From Trichobilharzia regenti (Eukaryota; Platyhelminthes; Trematoda; Strigeidida; Schistosomatidae): a DNA stretch of 64,000 bases. The stretch spans positions 48,298,352-48,362,351 of the forward strand of contig OX235270.1 of assembly GCA_944472135.2 (NCBI GenBank). Direction: 5' to 3'. The position numbers and the translations under genes were made by a program. This document shows, piece after piece, positions 25,401-37,400 of this stretch; the first letter of the stretch is position 1, and each line of letters begins with the position of its first letter. The notes beneath the pieces were generated by a model. It was given only the letters and a program-made list of their open reading frames with translations. It ran no database searches and was not told the DNA's origin.

Positions 25401-28400
25401 AAGAAATACTTAAATAATAATATCCTTTGATGAATCTTTTCAAAATACCATCGTGTCCAGTAAACTACGTATTTACTCTCCCCAGATTGTGCGTCGGTGG
25501 CATAGCGGTTAGGACGCTCGCCGACCATGCACATGGTCCGGGGTTCGATCCCTGGCCGACTCACTCCTTTACCTCGCTAAGCCAGAAATAATGCTGGTAA
25601 AGAGGAGAGGTTGGGCATGAGGCTAGCAACCCCATCCTGTAAAATAAACACTGCTACAGAAACTTCAGGCCACTAGCTTGAAGCCCTATGTTCCACTGGG
25701 GAACGTGAAGGAAAAAAAGATTGAAGTAAAGTCATTCTCATTGTCTGTGTATATATCTGCTGAAACCTTGGTTGCCCTGTGCACACTTCTCAGTCTGTAC
25801 ACTCAACTCCGAGTTAACAAGTCTCAATATGAGCAGAAGTTTACAAATTGCTCTCCGTTTCCATTCATCTCACCAAACGCCTCTACCCCCAGTGGGCTCT
25901 TTTGCTGTATTGTCTACTCTCATTTCGACTGGTATTCACACCACCCATTAGAATTGTGATCTCGCTATCTGGCTGAGGTCATGTCCATTTCTATGAGAAG
26001 CTTCGAAGTTATCCAATTAGTGCACCTTTCATTTGTCCCGACCGAAAGCTGCTACCTTCACGTGGTGGTCAGGCTTGAACACCGCAGTGACCTAATCAAG
26101 CTATATTGGCTGAGACTTATGTCTCTTGAGGTCCTACCATGCCAGGCAGGTTGTTTGGATAGCGGCAGCAGCTACTCAATCCAACACTATGATACATACA
26201 AAATCACAAAATTTCATGCCGGATCGGCCGAGGCCCAGATTAACAACGACCGCGCTTCCTGCTGCCGTGTCACAGGGTAGGAGTGATAAATGTGCTACTG
26301 AGACACATAAAACAATAAAGAACAGACAAAAGCAGGCCGCGTGTGACCGGCCTCAAGCAGTTGTCCCCTGAGCTCTGCGGTCACGCAACCAACTTCCACG
26401 GTGTGGGCAGCCGGGAAGTAACAATTGCCCTCACAATCCGAAATGCACACGAAACCTCTCTACTACTCACTCATCTTTGTTTTCATCTTCATCTCTATTA
26501 TTTCGCCTTCCTTCCACTGATGCAACTCCTCGGCTTGATAGCTCTTCACTTTCACTCCACTGTGTGTCTACTAAAAACGACGGAAGCCAAAAAACCACCA
26601 CCGATAGTCTCCTAAAGCCACGCCACCAATTTCATATAGGGGCATTTAATGTTAGGACACTTTGCCAAATAGGACAACAAGCATCACTAGCCAAGACCCT
26701 GGCATCACGAGCCATTGATGTATGCTGTGTTTCAGAAACACGCATACAAGACCCAAGTGTGGTTATTCACCTAACCCCACCTGGCCAACAGGTTGAATCT
26801 GCAAAATTCACCTTGAGGGTGTCAGGAGATGCCACAGCTAGTTCACGAGGATTAGCTGGCGTAGGGATAGCTTTGAGTACTAGGGCAGAAAAGACATTAC
26901 TTGACTGGATCCCAGTAGATAGCCGAATGTGTGCTGTCCATCTGAACGGATCAGTAAAAAGGAGAAAGGACTGCACTACTCGCCGATGCCTTTTCGTAAT
27001 CTCCGCCTACGCCCCCACTGACTGCAGTTCGGATGAAACGAAGGATGAGTTCTACCAAAAGCTGTCTAGTTTGCTGCGAAAGGCTAAACGCTCAGATATA
27101 GTCGTTCTAGCTGGTGACTTTAATGCTCAAGTAGGGAAATTGTGTCAATCTGAGAAGGATGTCGGTGGCACCTATGGAGTCCGTGCCAGCGAACCGACAA
27201 CGGTGACCGCCTCCTACAGTTCTGATCACGTAATCATTTGTTTCTTGTAAGCACTAACTTCAAACACAAGGAGAGACACTGCTTGACCTGGCGACCCCTT
27301 TCATCAAACCAACGCTGGACACAAATAGACCACATAGCAATAAGCTATCGTTGGCGTGGGTCGGTAGGAGATTGTCGCTCCTTCTGGAACACGTGCGTAG
27401 ATACCGATCATGCACTGCTCCACGCTCGAGTGTGCTTGCGGCTGAACGGACGTAGGAAACAGCTGGCGGTAGAACCATCACGTACCCAGCTCGATCAGGA
27501 AACTAAATCCCTATTTGAGGAAGAACTAGCTTAATACATATCTGAGTTAGACAGCTGTGCTCACCCTGAAGAGGTTTGGAAGAATATTCAGGTAGCCATA
27601 GATACAGCTGTAAAAGCTGTGAATAAGGTAAACCGAAAGGTGGGTAAAAACCATTGGATCTCTACCGCCTCATCCGAACTGATTGATGCTAGAAGACTTA
27701 TTCCGGCGAGCTCCGAATTCAATGAGGAGCGAAAGCTGCACAAAAGGAAACTTACTAAAAGTCTCCGCAAGGACCGTGAACAGTGGTGGGTAACAAACGA
27801 GAAAGAGATGGAAAAAGCATCGGGGATAGGCAACACTAGGTAACTCTTTAGACTCATCAGGGAAACGGGAGGGAGAAGGCAAATCATAAGTGAGACTATT
27901 TCTGAGAAAAATGCCGCTATAATTAGCTCTCAGGACAGACGCCTCGAACGCTGGAAAGAACACTTTGAGGAACAATTTAACCTGCCTACAGCCACACTGA
28001 ACCTCCCCGCCATCCAACACACACCCGAATGGGATATAGACACAGGTCCTCCATCCCTAACTGAGGTTACTAATGCTCTCACCAATCTGAAACTAGGCAA
28101 AGCAGCGGGATCTGATGGAATGACTCCAAAGGTATTTAAGTACGGTGGAGACAGTTTACTGTCTGCATTAACTGAGGTTCTAAGCAGCGTCTGGGAATCA
28201 GAGGAAGTCCCATATGGTTGATGTAAGTCACTGATTATCCCCATATTCAAGAAGGGAGATAAGTCTTCCTGTGATAACCACAGAGGGATTAGCTTGACTA
28301 ATATAGTATCTAAAGTCCTAGGCTCAATAATAATGCGTAGACTAAGTGGTGCTCGGGAGTCACAAACACGAGAGAACTAGCCAGACTTTAGGCCAGGAAG

Positions 28401-31400
28401 AGGGTGTATTGATCATATCTTCACCCATCGTACTTCTATGTAGTTCAGTATGTTATACTCTCACTTATTTCAAGTCTTCCGTAATGAGAAATGAACATGA
28501 GTTAATCAACTCTTAATGTTCTACCAAATTAGGAAGACTTTCTTAAATTTTTAAGTAGACATAGTTGTAATACGTTACACAGAAATATCATGTTTCTCTT
28601 AACTCTGAGTATATAAATTATATTTCTCAATGATCTAAAGTGATGATGAACAAAAAGCTGACTAAATTAAGGCTTTCTACCCCTAAAGCACCAGTGAAAA
28701 TCGGCTTTCAACTCTCGAAACACTGCCGCTACTTCATATATCTAACCTTCAGATGACAAATGGTAGGCTAAAGGCAATCTCGGATTCCTCTGTCAGTATG
28801 TGAATATCGATATTTAAATTTTGTATCATAAATCTTTTCCACTGGATTTTCAATAAAATAGGAATGAGTGATTATTCTTAGGTATAAACAAATTTACTGA
28901 AACGTCATTTACTGAATGAAGTTGCACAGAATTTCACTGAGAATGAAAATCAAGTGGAAATCTGAATAGTTATTATGTGACTCTAATATAACTTTTACAA
29001 CTGATAATTATTTTTCTTTACCTGACGAAACAGAATTGCATAACACCATTACATGTAGCTGCAAAATGGGGTAAAAATGATGTCGTCAACGAACTGATTC
29101 AAGCTGGGGCCGAAGTGAATTCTCGAACTCGTGATGGATTAACACCATTACATTGTGCAGCACGTGCTGGTCACACTAGTACTGTGGAGTGTTTACTGAA
29201 ACACGGAGGTGATGTATCGGTGAAGACAAAGGTATCTATTACATTTTTGATTTCTCAGTGGTTTGAATTCTGCTTATCATTTTCTACAGAAGAAATTATG
29301 AATCACTTAGTAGTAGTTATTAACACTTTAAAATGATGAATAAAACTGCGGGGATTTTTAAATGTGGTCCCATAAAAATTAGGGCCTACGACATCACTAC
29401 CAACCAGTAAGACTTGAAGACCATTGAACGAGCATGCATTAAGAAAATTCACAAAAATTATTTGCTGGAGCTATTATTTTGAATTATCTTTTCTTCGCTT
29501 TTATCGAACTAAAATGGTCATGAACCATTTTTACAAGGATGGCAGTTTTGTTCCAGTTACTTGTGAAATTCATTGAAACGTGACACTTAATACTGTTATT
29601 GAAGTTGTTACGGTTATTAACACTTTACCACTGTTTTGCGTCATATAAGATTGTCTAATATGGAATTACTCTGTACCAAAGTACCCTAATTTTACTGTTA
29701 TATTAGAAATTATCAAAAATCTCTCATTTTATGATTACCACGAATCACAGTGAAATATAATATAAAATGGCCACCAATTTCTAAATTCACACTGCTGTTT
29801 GTTTTGAATACCACTGGTGGTTTGCATTCAGTTCATAGTGCTAACGGAACCCTTACAGCTAGGTTTGAAATGCCGTCATTAAGTTAGAGGATTTCTCTTT
29901 GGAACTGAAGTTAGAGAGGTGGGCCCCTAGATCCAAGTTTTGTACTTACTAAAACTTGGCAACCTTGGTGGAACTGATTTCGCCTCATAAGACTAATTAA
30001 ATGTACATCACTCAGTGCCGTAGTTTTAGAAGCTACTACTGAGGTATTTTGGATTTCGTGTAAACACTAAGCATGATTTGGAAGAGATAATCGAAAATTT
30101 ACAACGGTCTTAATAGAACAAACTGTCATTGATTCGATAAAATTTAGTCTCAAGAAATTAAATTTATACTAAGTAAGAATTCATTGTAACCAAACTTCGG
30201 GTTCACCTACCAAACCAAACATTAACGAATGTCCAAATGTTAAGCGAATTACATTACACCAACTTCAATTCGTATTATGTAACCGCCTCAGTTTTGGGAA
30301 TTGGTCATTGTTACAGTCGTCAATTTAGAAACAAAAAAATTCAAGAAGTAGCAAAGAAATGGCTATACTAAATCAACATTAAATTAAATAATAATGAAAT
30401 AATAACTGAAATTCACACGTTAGCTTTCTAAATGTTATAGAAATACCTGTGTGTGAGAAATAAACAGATATGATATCCGTGAATGTCGTAACGACTAGTA
30501 TTATTTAAGCTTATTGCTACACAAGAATGAATAGTAGTTAAGAGTGTGAAAGGTTGAGTTCTAACTCGCTTTAACAAGTATACAAATTAGGACGAAAAGA
30601 AAAACAAAGAAGTCATAAAAAGTTTAAAGTATAAAAAGCAAGTAATACAAGTTTTACTAACTACTAACCAAAATATTTCATGCCTTCACTTATACTCTGT
30701 AATTAAATTCTTTTATTTCGAAATGCTCAAAGAATGATTTAACACCATTACATATGGCTGCACAAGGTGACCACGAACAAGCTACTCGCTTATTATTGGA
30801 GAGTGGATCTAATCCGAATGATGTTACTATCGTAAGTCAAACATTACACTCATAAAAGCGCAATTAATAATTTAATATTCCTTTTGTAAAATGAACAAGT
30901 TGTAATAGTTATCTAACAGTTGTTGTCATCTTTGATTGAACACTAGTAAATAGTGTGGTGTGTGTACTCCTTTTTTTGGTGCAGACTGAATTCTATCAGT
31001 CAGGTTCGCGCTACACACCATTTACTAGCGTCCAATCAAAGTATCTACTACAGTCCTACAGGAGGTAAATCGTGAGCCTGAATAGCTCAATCGTAACTTC
31101 TTTGACTGCAGCACTGGTTGACGAGGGTTTGAATCTCAGAAGGGTTACGTATTCGCCTTGTTGACGAGTGCCAAGTAGCACGAAACCTACGTCCAAGGCA
31201 TCCTGAAAATCTCCTCCAACCATCTATTATCATCAAAATGTTGTTACCATTATCACTTCTGTGGTTACTCTTATTTCATGTATTAAAGTCACTTAGTGAA
31301 AACCTGATAAGATGCTATCCACTTGAGAAATTTTCTGACAAGAATTTAATTATTAAATCAATAATCCTCATTGAGACATAAAAACAAAAATTCAGAGGAG

Positions 31401-34400
31401 AAAATTCTTGTTTCAATGATTTCATAGCTGTACAATCGTATATATATATATTTTCAAGTATTGGTTTTGCAGGGATTTTGTTTGATTGCATGGAGGATTT
31501 AATCATGAGCTGACATCAGTAGAGAACCACTGGAAAATCTGGGAGTACTGGACAACTGTTTCGTCTTATTTTGGGACTCTTTAGCAGTACGCACCCACCG
31601 GGATTCGAACCCAGGACCTTCTGGTTACAATGCGAGCTCGTATACCACTAAGCCACTGGGAACCGATCCAATGGTCCTTGAATTCTAACTTCTGTCAGTT
31701 CACGACATAGCGCGACCATAGCGACCTAGCGCGATTTATAGGATTAATCACAACTGATTAGACATATGAATAAATAAATAAATAGAAATCAAACTAAAGC
31801 CCAATAGAGATGCATGAAATAGATGGAAAATTGAAATATGTTCGGAAATTGGAGTGTGTGAATGATGGAAACATAGGATTAGTGAAATTTTGTCGAAATG
31901 GTAGACTAGATAAAATGTTACAATATCATAACATAGACTTAAATAAGACAAGAATTGAAAATGGAATAAAGAACTATTATTGCTATCATTTCTGATGCTA
32001 ATAAGCCGTATTGCTATAGCAACACATAGTAACAACAATGATTTTCCAATCATTGTTTCTATCCTAAACAAAATTCCATCAATATTTGTTTCTCTGATGA
32101 ATAGTACGTCGTCACTCCAGATACTCCTCTTTTTAAATCTGTACATGTGGACATATCTCAATGCTGAAAGTCGTAGAGTAGGCGACATTTAGCGTAAAAT
32201 TTGTAAATATCGCTAGGTTCTTTTGTATGACACCAAACAGAGTCAATTATAAGCAGTTTAGGTACGTGAGTGATAACAGAAACTAACCGCAAATAAAGAA
32301 AATCTTTTAATATTAGTAAAGCAACGGATTGTTATCAGTGGCATTTTCGTAGAAGTAATGTTTGTTTTGATAAATGGATTCTGACATCACTTGATTTACG
32401 AGTAAACATGAGTTTCTGCATTTTGCAGTGAAGAAATAATTAGTCGAAACAAATATTCTACACTTCTTTTAATAAACTGATTGAGAATACATTTACCTGA
32501 AAGACTAAAATGATTGACCTCTTGGTGTTTTTTCTGAATGTTATCATGTGTTTAGAATCTAAAATACAACAATTCATTCAATATATACAGATTCAGCTAT
32601 ACCAGTGGTGAAACTGATTATGTAGCATATGACTACCCTGAATTTGGCTTAGTACAGGTCTCGTGAACAGTGGCAAAAATAGCGTTGATTAACATGAGAA
32701 TATTGCATATAATTTAATAAATTACTAATATTCGTTCAGTGCGCTGAAGATGTCACCCAGTAGGGCAATGAAAGCTTCGCAAACTAACCATCCAGCTCAG
32801 AGAACAAAACCACATCAGAAATGTACATGTTTGTAATATAGATTTGTTTATATTTGGGGAGATGTTTGGGGCGACATTTGACAGTAATACAGTCAATGAA
32901 GTCATTTGAGAAGGTGAAGCAGACGTTATTTGAGGCAGATTATTTGGCGTGAATAAAAGTTGCAACGCCACCACCATTTTTCTTATTACAACATTGACAA
33001 TATTTATTAAAGTCATACCGGATATGTGATGAGGGTGACTCAGTACAAGTGTCAAAAACCCGGAATATAATTCTCAATACACAAAAATGAGTGAACACAG
33101 AAAAATGGACCACATATATGAGCACAAATCATAAATATATGAATTAAAAAACAAAACAATTCCAACAGTTGGTGATGATATCTGAAAATTGGAAGGAGAA
33201 GTAACTTCCACACTTAGTAAAACTTCGTGGTATGGACGTTATAGTTAAACAGGAGTTTAATTCATATAAGAATAAAACTTGTGCACTGTGGTAGAGTGTA
33301 ATTCCATTATGGGTAAATTTTGTTTTGATAAAGTCTCACAGTGTTATACTGTAATGTTTACTGATGACGTTTCGAGCACAATTTATTGCTCATAATCATA
33401 TCAAGGTAATCACACGACTTCCTAAATTCATTTATATAGTTCCATTGTTTTTCTCTTGATTTTCACTTGATTTGATTGGTAATAGTATTTTCCATATTTC
33501 AGGTATGAGTGACGAGTCATTCCTATTGCATGTGTTGGGTGTAGACTCGATGAACAAGGATTCAGTAATCAACCTCTCTCTCCACCTACCTAGATTACTT
33601 TTTAGAATTTTAACCCTCTCCCACCCTATTGTGTGGTTGTGTGTTAGCGCATGCATTGCAATTGCTGAGCTTTTTTCTAAATTATTTATCTTCTCGGGGT
33701 CAACCATTCTTACCTTAGCTAAATTTTTATGCTCTGACAATCTGACTACCCCTGACCTACTAGTTTGACCTATGTAGTTGACCTCACAGTCATTGCATGG
33801 TATTTTGTAAATAATATTATTTTGTCTAATTGGGTCAACTGGGTCCTTTAACCTACAGAGCTTGTCCCTGAGTGAGTTTGTAGGTTTAAATGCCACCCTA
33901 ATTCCTATTTTATTCAGAATCCTACGTAGTGTCTCAGATGTCCCCTCTTTATATGGTATAACTGTGGATGACTTATATTCTTTCTTATTTATGTTATTAT
34001 TACTAGTTTCACAATTATTTTTATTTTGTTTTTGGCCTTTAATGATCTTCCTAATGAATTTTATAGGATAGTTATTCAACACCAACGCTTCTTCTATCTG
34101 TTTTAATTCATCATTTAGATCTTTTTTTGTGCTACTTAGTGCCACTGCTCGGTTTGTTAAACATTTAACTAAGCTTGCCTTAACAGTTAGAGGATGAGAC
34201 GGATTAAAGTCTAAATATCTATTAGAATGAGTTGGTTTTCTTTAAACACTAGTGTGTAGTTTGCCTTCTTCTATTCTTTTTATCTTACAATCTAACATAG
34301 CTAATTCTCCTTGTTCATTTTCTGATTCAAATGTGAATTTTATTCCCTCAACTTGTGAGTTTATATGTGTCAAGAAGCTAGAGATGTGTTCTGTTTTTAA

Positions 34401-37400
34401 CACTGTGAAAGTGTCATCCACATATCTCCACCATATTTTCGGAGTAGGGTTAAATGTATTGAGGGCACTATTTTCCCGGCTGTCCATAAATATGTCTGCT
34501 ACGATAGGGGATATTGGTGATCCCATTGCTACAACTTCTGTTTGTCTATATATTTTGCCTTGGAACTTAAAGATAGTAGATGTGAGGCATAACTGAATCC
34601 CTAAAATAATTTCTTCAATGGACAGCTTTGTCCTATGACTGAGTTCCGGATCCGCAGTTAGTTCTTTTTTAACTGCTTCTAAGGCCATATTAACTGGTAT
34701 ATTAGTATAAAGACTAGTTATATCAAAACTAACCGTTGTTTAATTCCTTGAAACCCATGGGATCTGACTTTCCAAACATCTATGGATTACCCGAGATTCA
34801 TAAAGTTGATAATCCATTGCGTCTAATTCTACACTGTGTTACTCTCCTACGCATAAATTAGCAAAATGCTTAGCTGACATTTTAAGTCCAGTAAGCAATG
34901 AATTATATAAGTTTACCTTGAAAGATACATTTGAACATGTTAACTGGCTTGTAGATATGAACATAAAAGATAAGATGTTAATTCTTTGTTTACTTATGTA
35001 CCATTGATTAAAACTGTTGATATCCTTTGTGACCATATATCTTCTAGTTGTTTTTCATTTCCTTTTCCTTTAACTTATTTCAAAGATTTATTACTATTAT
35101 GTGTTGACAATGTTCATTTCACGTTTGAAGGTGAACATTTTCGACAAGTGGATGGCGTTGCTATGGGGAGTCCATTAGGATCTTTGTTAGCGGACGTTTA
35201 CATGTCTTATGTTGAGAGCCTGTACCTCGATTTAATTTCTAAATTGCCCTTCTATAGGAGACATGTAAGTGGTATCATTCTGATATGCGACGATCATGAA
35301 GATGCGAGTCGCCTATTAGACAGACTTAACTCCGTACACAATCATATAAGCCTTACATGCGAGGAAGAAAGACGCAACCAGCTTGTATTTTTAGACATAC
35401 TTCTGAGTCGAAGAGATGATGGCTCAATAAGACGATCAGTCTATAGAAGGCCCACTTGAACAGGGCAGTACCTTAATTTCTACAGTATAAGAGAGGCTTG
35501 GTGAAATGTCTATTTAAGAGGCTCGCCGAATCAAGAATATGCATCGAATTTATAAAGGATTGTATCCAGAAAAATCGATATCCTAAACTCTATTGGAAAT
35601 CATTACGTAGAAACAGAATACCACAAAGTAAAATGACTTTAAAACGACATGCACTTAATCAGCTCGAATCAATACAGTCTGACATTACACAATTGGAATT
35701 AAATATATCACAAAGGAATTATGCACTTCTCGACCTTCCAGAGGAGATGAGACTACAATTTATGCAATATGTCGACGAAATCGCCGAATGTAATTCCTCG
35801 AAAAAACGAACACAACTGATGAAAGGCTTAGAAAGCCGAACTCCTGAATGTAGATTTCCTGCTAATCCAGAAAGGTACGTCCATAACTTTTCTAGTGTGA
35901 TTCTTGACAAACTACAACTGGAAGCGTTATCTCTAGGGTCTAAGTTTTGTGATATCCGTACGGAGATTAGTCAGATTGACACTGATGTACAATTCGAGAA
36001 CTTCTATATACAAACAGGGGACTTGGTCGCCTCTTCTGATGAGGACCTAGAAAGATTCAAATCAACCCTGGTAGACTGTTGCTATCAGTATAGACAGAAG
36101 GATAAGAATAAGCCCCATAGTATACTCACAAAACAGCACCGAGAAGCTGTCAAAAGACTAAGACAAAATGAAAACATAGTTATTACCAGACCGGATAAGG
36201 GGCCGGGGATAGTAATTATGGATAAGCAGGACTACATCAATAAGATGAACTCCATACTAGCTGACAGAAGCAAGTTTCAGAAGCCGAAAGCGATGAAAGA
36301 TCATACGGAGAAAATAGAGAAAGAAATAACAAACTTATTAAAGGATTTGAAGGGTAAAGGCTATTTATCACCAAAAACTTTCGAAAACATAAAACCTACA
36401 GGGAGTACCATCTCACGTATGTATGGTTTACCGAAAGTGCATAAATCAGGAGTGCCCCTACGCCCCATACTAGACATGTCCCATTCACCCTATCACGAGA
36501 CGGCAAAGTGGCTGGTACAGCTGCTTCAACCCTTGCATGACGAGTTAGTAAAGCACAGCGTCAAGGATACCTTTCAATTTGTTGATAAGATAAAAAACCT
36601 GAACGCGACTGGCAAATATATGGCATCACTTGATGTTTCATCTCTATTCACGAATGTGCCTCTAGTGGAAACAATCGATTATATCTGTGAACAGATTATA
36701 GAAAAGAAATTGTGCACTGATATTCCTATCAGTAATCTGAAACAACTACTTGTTAAATGCACAACGAATGTTCAGTTCCTATTTAATAATGAAATATACA
36801 GACAGGTTGATGGAGTAGCCATGGGATCCCCACTGGGACCTATTTTCGCGAATATATTTCTAGCAAAACTAGAAAATAGTCCGTTGAAAGAGGAAATAGC
36901 GAAAATGGAAATGTATTGTCGTTACATGGATGACACTTTTGTAGTGTACGATGAAGGGTTAAATAGTGATTTGATTTTGAACAACTTCAATAATGCTCAC
37001 CCAGCGGTCCATTTCACCTACGAAGGAGAATACAACGACTCTTTACACTTCCTCGACGTCCTACTAACGAGAAGAGAGGATGGTTCCATCAAAAGAACCA
37101 TATTTAGAAAGCTAGAGACCAAAGCCCAGTATACACATTTCCTTAGCTTCGTACCGATGAAATACAAACGTAATCTAATCAGGTGCTTAGCATTTAGAGC
37201 GAGGTCTATTTGTTCTGAAGAGTGCGTAGAGAAAGAACTCCAGATCATCCGAGACATTCTAAGCGAGAACGGATATCCAGAGAAGTTCATTAAAGCCAAC
37301 ATAGGTTATAATAGCCGTAAACATGAACTGACAACTGTGGAGAAAAAGCCTCTGTTTTTACGTCTCCAATTCAAGGGAGATACTCCTGCGGAGATTCTAT

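Larger units (their letters stand above)
25071..29033 (+). other. Ankyrin intron 5
   Basis: 4.0 kb intron, phase 0, containing a SINE and a broken LINE in sense orientation; 28440-29030 is plain AT-rich intron. Confidence 0.85.

Noticed and set aside
25491..25562. Functional tRNA gene
   Set aside because: A and B boxes are present but the acceptor stem does not close and the same head is repeated with SINE bodies; the sequence fits a SINE.
27260..28250. Several - strand frames within the LINE
   Set aside because: Antisense shadows of the endonuclease and RT coding strand.
31748..32192. A 146-codon - strand frame and two overlapping + strand frames
   Set aside because: Rich in Leu, Ile and Ser without a domain, in AT-rich intron; overlapping frames on both strands suggest chance or an unrecognised repeat.
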